64,000 nt of DNA from Escallonia rubra (lineage: Eukaryota; Streptophyta; Magnoliopsida; Escalloniales; Escalloniaceae): positions 806,001 through 870,000 of the forward strand of contig JAVXUO010002326.1 of assembly GCA_033065855.1 (NCBI GenBank). Reading direction: 5' to 3'. Both the position numbers and the translations under genes were made by a program. The first letter of the stretch is position 1. The number at the start of each line of letters is the position of its first letter. The notes under the pieces are model-generated. The model had not been told where the DNA came from. It did no database searches and saw only the letters and a list, made by a program, of their open reading frames with translations. Shown here in pieces: positions 59,037-64,000 of the stretch.

Positions 59037-60365
59037 GTTTCATTTAATCATGCATGTCTTCTTCTTGTTAACTAGTTGCCACCCACATCCCTTCTTCAAC
59101 TCTTCTCTCTTTTGTTTCTTTTGTTGTTGTTGTTTCCATTTCCATTGTTAGATTATCTTTCTTAAGACATATGTAATTTTTCGATGAAGGATATTGATTC
59201 ACAATGTTTTCGGTGCCCGTGGAAGTATATGTGTTAGTTTTGCGCGCACATATACCAAGTCTTGTGCGTCACTCATGTTTAAATACAACGAGCTTGTACC
59301 TTTGCGCGCTTTTTCAAATTAAAGATAAATAAATAAATAAGTGAGAGATTTTGTTTGATTTGTTAAATGTATAGAAATAAATGCAAGTGACTTGATGCTT
59401 TATTGTCATTCTTGAAACATAACATAGCCTCCTTTTTAGCGTCTACTTAATGTTCTCTATCCAACGTGAAAGATAAGCCGGCTTGACGCCACCGTGAAAC
59501 TACTTGAACTCGTTCCAAGGTCGATGGAAAAAGCTTTAGCTATAGACTTAGGAAGTTAACGAGCGTGACTTGTAGTACTTGTTGGCTTCCCGTCCCGAGG
59601 ACGTGCGCAGCCCCTTAAGAGGCACAGTACGAGGGCCAAATCTGTGACTAGTTTCCTTCAGAAGCCATGGACATGAACATTGCAATGTAGGATGGACCCC
59701 AGATCTAGCTCTACCTTGGAAATAATATGAGCCTAGGTATTAGATAATAAATTAAGGCTAAATATTGCTATTGATACTTTCGCAAACATCGTTACGACAA
59801 TTTTTATATTTTTGAAGTTTTTAATGATCCCCTAAAAGTATTTTTCCCGGCTCTGTCTGAGAAGAGTCACGTCATTTTTTACATGAATACTCATTCGTCT
59901 TTTATAGAGATATCTTATCTTCAAATCTGCAATATAATTTACGCGAGTTTTACTCGATCGAACCTTTTCATATAACTAGAGTATTTTCTTCCTTTCTTGG
60001 GAAAGGAATACAAAGTTTGAATTTTGATAGGTAATTGAAAGTTACAACTTATACAAAACCTCACTTCTAGATAAATAATTGAACTCAGAATTTTTGGTGG
60101 GTAAGTAAAACTTTGGTCAACTTTGGGTATTTTTTTTTTTATTTTCAGGTGATTTACTCTATTCTTTTCAATTTCGAGTTCAAAATTCCCCAGTACATGC
60201 TGGAAAAAATAAAAACTTTTCCTTAAACAATTAGTGAAAGTACTTTTCATTGGACAGATTAGGCAATTAGTGTAATTACTTAATTACTCACGGCTCGGAT
60301 ATTACTGTACGGATTAGGATTTCAGTGAATTGGAGTTGATTTTTAAGCCCACGTCCTCAAACGGC
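59037..60365. other. Spacer between MADS copy 2 and the NAC gene
   Basis: No gene seen. AT-rich, without clear repeat ends. Confidence 0.4.
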
Positions 60366-60374
60366 TATATATAA
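60366..60374 (+). promoter_or_regulatory. TATA box of the NAC gene
   Basis: TATATATAA lies about 150 bp before the start codon, followed by a CT-rich leader (about 60410-60475). The spacing fits a plant core promoter. Confidence 0.6.
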
Positions 60375-60525
60375 CATTAACACACCTGACCCTTAAAGAA
60401 AGTCATTCTTGTTTGGGGTTTCTGTTCCTCTTTCTTGCTTCTTTCTTGATCTCTCCTTCTTGCCGGTAAACCGTGTTCTTGGATTCCCAACAGAGAAGTA
60501 CATTTGATCGATCAATCCATCAAGG

Positions 60526-61470
60526 ATGAATACGATTCCGACGGGTTTCAAATTCCAGCCAACCGAAGAGGAACTACTACAGCATTATCTTTCCTGCAAG
60601 GTCCGTGGAAAGCCGTTGCCGTGCGAGTGGGTTGTTACTGATTGTGATCTCTACGACGAAAAGCAACTTGAGGAGGTTTTCAGGGCTGGAAGAAGCAGGG
60701 GAGGAGGTGAGCCCATGTACTTCTTCACCCCGCTGAAGAAGAAGGGAAAGGATGGCACCACTCGGTTTGATCGAACGGTCGGAGAGATGGGCTGTTGGCA
60801 CTGTCAGGCGAACAGGGATATCTTGGATGGACGGAGAAAAAGCGTCATCGGGGCCGTGAGAAGCTTTGTTTTCAAAAGAGGAGAATCGAGTTCCTTGGAA
60901 AAATCACGCGAACGGTGGAACATGAACGAGTATTCTCTCGAGGGTGCGCCGCATTACGTGATTTGCAGCGTCACCAAGAAGAAAGAAAAGGGTGGCGAGA
61001 AGAGAAAAATTTGCCACGATCATGAGGACGGTGTGCCTGATCCTCAACCGCTGCTGAAAATTGCCAAGCATTATGAGCAGAGTTGTTCGGCTGATGCTAC
61101 GGCTGCCATCTCACACTCTTTCAGCAACTCAGCAGTTCAGGTGCCGAATATGTCAAGTTGCCTTGATAGTGGTATCGGAGAAGAAGGCGCCAATTTTTGT
61201 GTGGCTGATCCTGCCAATGACTATAGGCCTCTTACTACCGCCTTTCTGTCTGCATATAATACTTTGTTGGCGGAGACAAATCAAGAAGTAGCAGAGCAGC
61301 TGCAATATGATAATTCGGATTACGGCATGTTGAACAGTGGTTACGACACTGCAGGAGCAGAAGCAGGTAATTTAGCATTGGCGACAATTGATGCGTCGGA
61401 TTTTGAGGCTGGGTTTACAGACGAGGAGCTGCTAGCCATCTGTTCATCCCCCAGTGCCTTGCCTAAATAG
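60526..61470 (+). CDS. Divergent, intronless NAC-domain transcription factor
   Basis: One open frame of 314 codons with the NAC subdomains in order: A (IPTGFKFQPTEEELLQHYL, residues 4-22), B (VVTDCDLYDEKQLEEVF, 36-52), C (PMYFFTPLKKKGKDGTTRF, from about 62) and D (IGAVRSFVFKRG and NEYSLEG, about 107-140). The usual C-subdomain core WKATGKD is GCWHCQANRD here, so DNA contact may differ. The C terminus is acidic (DASDFEAGFTDEELLAI), like an activation region. NAC genes usually have two introns within or after the NAC domain; none is visible here. NAC proteins bind DNA as dimers in the nucleus; the target process cannot be read from the sequence. A TATA box and leader are present, so it looks expressed. 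Confidence 0.85.
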   Translation: MNTIPTGFKFQPTEEELLQHYLSCKVRGKPLPCEWVVTDCDLYDEKQLEEVFRAGRSRGGGEPMYFFTPLKKKGKDGTTRFDRTVGEMGCWHCQANRDILDGRRKSVIGAVRSFVFKRGESSSLEKSRERWNMNEYSLEGAPHYVICSVTKKKEKGGEKRKICHDHEDGVPDPQPLLKIAKHYEQSCSADATAAISHSFSNSAVQVPNMSSCLDSGIGEEGANFCVADPANDYRPLTTAFLSAYNTLLAETNQEVAEQLQYDNSDYGMLNSGYDTAGAEAGNLALATIDASDFEAGFTDEELLAICSSPSALPK

Positions 61471-61567
61471 TTTCCGGGCTGAGTAATTGTTTCTCCAATT
61501 TTGCCAATAATTATAGTTTCTGGGCTGAGTAATTGTTTATCCAATTTTGCCAATAATTATAGTTTAC
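61469..61567. repeat. 46-bp tandem repeat starting at the NAC stop codon
   Basis: Two near-identical units (61469-61514 and 61515-61560), each with 'gggctgagtaattgttt' and 'ccaattttgccaataattat', plus the start of a third. The first unit begins inside the TAG stop codon (61468-61470). Confidence 0.9.
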
Positions 61568-62760
61568 GGGTTTAGACATATGTAAACCTTAAGTATTTGT
61601 AAATCTTCTTAATTTCTTGATATCTGCTTACACTCAGTTCAATTCAATTCTTTTTGTTTGCCACAAAGTAATATCTTATGCCGTTCGGCGGAAGCTTTTA
61701 GTTGCTGCGTTGCTTTCTTTTGCGTTTGAGGACATATAGAAGAGTACATTTTAATTCTCCTACTTTATTTTTGTTAATGGATTGAGTTATCTCTGTTAGT
61801 ACGATGCCTTAATGACTTTGCATATCCCATGTTTTCTGTTTAGCGTAGTAGCAACTGTCAAATGAAAATAGTCCACAGAAAGAAAAATCTGCTTCAGTCT
61901 GTAGTTTTTGTTTTTCTGTTTGTTTCTTTGGCAGACTCGTCTTAGGTGCTTACTTCATTCATATGGGAGGAGTTCTCAGTGAATGGACAAACATGATGAA
62001 CCAACATTTTAGCTTTTGCATCAGAATGTATTCATGGCAATATGTCATGAAATTTCAACCAAAATACTGTTAAATGTATTAGATGACACAAAGCGGAAGC
62101 CGTTCAGTTTGTTTTTTTTTCACTCCATTTACCTACTGGCTGCACTCCACTTGTGTTGGTGGTTGCTTGTATTTGCTCGGCTGCAGAAGTCTCTTGAGTA
62201 CATTATTTCTTTCGGTAAATGTTCCTACATATTAGGCCATGAACACAAAAGCTTACAACATAACCACACCTTCAACTCAATCTGAGGGATCTGGCAAAAG
62301 ACATGCATCCTTCGCAACAAGGAAATTACTAAATATTGCTAGAACTGATCTGGTCATATGCGCTTTACGTTCAATTATCTTCATCTTCCAACATAAGCTA
62401 GCGCATATGACCTGATTACTAATGAGGAGAGATCAGGTGCCTACAAGCCAATGTTGGCTTCGGATGCAGCTCAAGTGTTGAGCACCATTGATGCAATACA
62501 TGTAAGCATTGTAACCTGGAGTCAAATACAAGTCATTGGACAAAACCACGACAAAAAAAGAAGTGACTTGGACAAAAAGAAACGAACAGCCAAGCTGACA
62601 CAATCTCAGCCACAGGTCCAACTCGGGCCTATATGATATGACCGATCAATAGAAATACTCCACTGTCCCTTCCAGGCGATCGGAAAATAAAGAAATGGCC
62701 TCGCCTGCGATAGAGAATATTCCAGCCCGGTTGTTCCGCAGTGTCGCTACTATTAAGTAA
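61568..62760. other. Downstream spacer
   Basis: Likely 3' untranslated region of the NAC gene followed by gene-free DNA. An imperfect inverted pair (agctagcgcatatgacctga near 62395 and tgatctggtcatatgcgctt near 62346) could form a small hairpin. Confidence 0.35.
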
Positions 62761-62796
62761 TGGTGTCCTGGGGGTAGAGGAACCACACCAATCCAT
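62761..62796 (+). pseudogene. Plastid 5S rRNA fragment (nuclear plastid DNA scrap)
   Basis: The 36 bases contain GTAGAGGAACCACACCAATC and match the 5' part of chloroplast 5S rRNA as I remember it, with two mismatches (TGGGGG where the plastid has TAGGCG). The match stops abruptly at 62796. It is far too short to function, and whether the preceding 130 bp is also plastid DNA is unclear. Confidence 0.5.
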
Positions 62797-62828
62797 CAGT
62801 TGATTTGCTTTATAAAAAGAAGATCTCA

Positions 62829-63299
62829 ATGAACTTCTATGAAATAGTTTCACGGGATTCAGCCAATTGTGATCTGTTGCTGAACTTATGCCAATTCCAA
62901 GAGCTCGAGAGACTTTTTTTGGATAGAAAAGTCAGAACAGAGAGTATGCAACTCATGTTTGAAACAAGTGCATTGCCAACAGTTTTCGTATTGAGTTCTC
63001 GGATAAGAAAGCACGTTATATTACAAGTCTCATCAAGTAGAATGTCTAGCCCAGAATGTGGAAGGAAAAACAACAAACAGCCAAGGGTATGTATATCTTC
63101 GGTAACAACTCAGTGTTCAAAGATTACGAACTTAAACACGAGTGTGGGGAATGGTTCAGGCAAAGACGGTGATGTAATGGGGTATGGTGCTGAAGAAAGT
63201 GTTGAAACAGTGTGTATCGATGGAGAAGTTGACATGTCTGTCAAATCACTAGCTGAAACTCCTAGTTACATTCTTGGGAAGGATCACAAACCATATTGA
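62829..63299 (+). CDS. Uncertain open reading frame, unknown
   Basis: A 156-codon frame from ATG to TGA, following the 5S-like fragment. It has no domain, signal peptide or membrane segment I recognise. It has a Ser/Thr-rich, Cys-containing middle and an acidic stretch (about residues 115-145). It could be chance or a fragment of a larger spliced gene continuing past 63300. I give it little weight. Confidence 0.15.
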   Translation: MNFYEIVSRDSANCDLLLNLCQFQELERLFLDRKVRTESMQLMFETSALPTVFVLSSRIRKHVILQVSSSRMSSPECGRKNNKQPRVCISSVTTQCSKITNLNTSVGNGSGKDGDVMGYGAEESVETVCIDGEVDMSVKSLAETPSYILGKDHKPY

Positions 63300-63560
63300 T
63301 GTTCATGAGGAATCAGAAGCTGGGCTAACGAATCCAAGGCATGCAGGTACTGAAGATATTATTTTGCATAAATTACAAAAATGGTCCATTATGGTTGTCT
63401 GTTGTTTCCATTTGATTTCTTATCTAAGAATTTATCACAATAGATCCCTTACGTTGACTTCTGTGATCTATTAAGTCCGTCGTTAGCCAATGCCGTTAAA
63501 AATGGCCATTGATACTTTATCTTTGGACACGGGGTAGGGGTTGCCTCATCCCCACTTCCA
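63300..63560. other. Spacer without gene
   Basis: Nothing recognised before the low-complexity block. Confidence 0.3.
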
Positions 63561-63567
63561 CCCCCCC

Positions 63568-63598
<31 letters not shown>

Positions 63599-63790
63599 CA
63601 AGCCCATCTGACAGGTTCTCCCATGGCTTTCAAATTTTTCCTTCACATACACACCGGCGACCGCCCATCACACACACACACACAGACGCACACACATTCG
63701 AACACACACACACAGACATGCGCGCGCGCGCACACACATCGACGACCACCTTTTGCCCATCTCACTTCTCTCTCTCACACACACAAAGCG
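63561..63790. repeat. Low-complexity block: poly-C, (AC)n, (GC)n runs
   Basis: C24 at 63561-63584, then (AC)n to 63598; further ACACAC runs at about 63670-63790 with a CGCGCGCGCG core near 63721. The frames across it are composition artefacts. Confidence 0.9.
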
Positions 63791-63910
63791 CGCACACGCC
63801 AAATCACTGCCCCCCCCACCACTGCTCACCTTCTACTGACAGACAGCGTTGAAGCTGTCCACATGACGCCGACGTCAACATCGCCACCCACAGGCGACGA
63901 CGACGCTGCC

Positions 63911-64000
63911 ACATAATGAAGGACTTCAGGCCTTCAATAGCACTGTCTTGTTACTATTGCCTAAGATTCAAAGTCCCAACATAATGAAGGACTTCAGGCC
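63911..64000. repeat. Start of a 68-bp-period repeat at the window edge
   Basis: A perfect 22-bp match (core ataatgaaggacttcaggcc) occurs at 63911-63932 and again at 63979-64000, running off the window. It may be the first unit of a longer tandem array. Confidence 0.6.

Noticed and set aside
63509-63916. Open frames of 103-135 codons with long Pro and His-Thr runs
   Set aside because: Produced by poly-C and (AC)n runs.
1-64000. CRISPR arrays, bacterial operons, riboswitches and tRNA genes
   Set aside because: Looked for and not found. The intron-exon structure and repeats are those of a plant nucleus, and no cloverleaf with convincing A and B boxes was recognised outside the SINE-like fragment.

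Overview
The window is nuclear DNA of a flowering plant, almost certainly a eudicot. It is AT-rich, its genes are split by many GT-AG introns, it holds type I MADS-box and NAC transcription-factor genes, and much of it is plant-type Ty1/copia, hAT, PIF/Harbinger-like, TRIM and SINE-like repeats. The species cannot be named from the sequence.

Layout. (1) About 1-15.0 kb, minus strand: the 5' part (eight recognisable exons, about 256 codons) of an organelle-type NOG1-like GTPase gene. Its G domain lies beyond the low-coordinate edge. One intron carries a complete but dead copia element (6115-11576), itself split by a 769-bp DNA transposon with perfect 17-bp inverted ends and a perfect 8-bp target duplication. 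Other introns hold a 1-kb PIF-like element, a LINE scrap and a tandem duplication. (2) 15.0-23.5 kb: the upstream side of that gene, filled with a 3.75-kb hAT element whose transposase frame is broken only by two Trp-to-stop changes, a MITE-like element, a decayed copia gag/protease remnant, and a second, ruined copy of exon 2 of the GTPase gene that was later hit by a TRIM. (3) 23.5-29.3 kb: a second copia element with two 666-bp LTRs and a perfect AGTAG target duplication. (4) 29.3-38.5 kb: no genes; it holds an element with long inverted ends, microsatellites and a 3.2-kb LTR-like unit. (5) 38.6-52.4 kb, plus strand: a complete ten-exon gene for the plastid half-size ABC transporter ABCB29 (633 codons reconstructed, all nucleotide-binding motifs intact), with introns expanded by MITEs and SINE-like repeats. 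(6) 54.5-61.5 kb, plus strand: three intronless transcription-factor genes, namely two tandem M-gamma type I MADS-box genes (AGL80-like) and one divergent NAC gene. (7) 61.5-64 kb: mostly gene-free, with a scrap of plastid 5S rRNA and low-complexity repeats.

Two genes encode organelle-targeted proteins (a ribosome-biogenesis-type GTPase and a plastid ABC transporter). The MADS pair belongs to a class tied to female gametophyte and endosperm development in other plants. Nothing suggests that these genes form one pathway. I see no wholly new system. The most informative points are the nested transposon history, the partial exon duplication, the hairpin-ended MITE inside ABCB29, the 3.2-kb LTR-like unit with its own minus-strand exon-like signals, and the unusual NAC domain.
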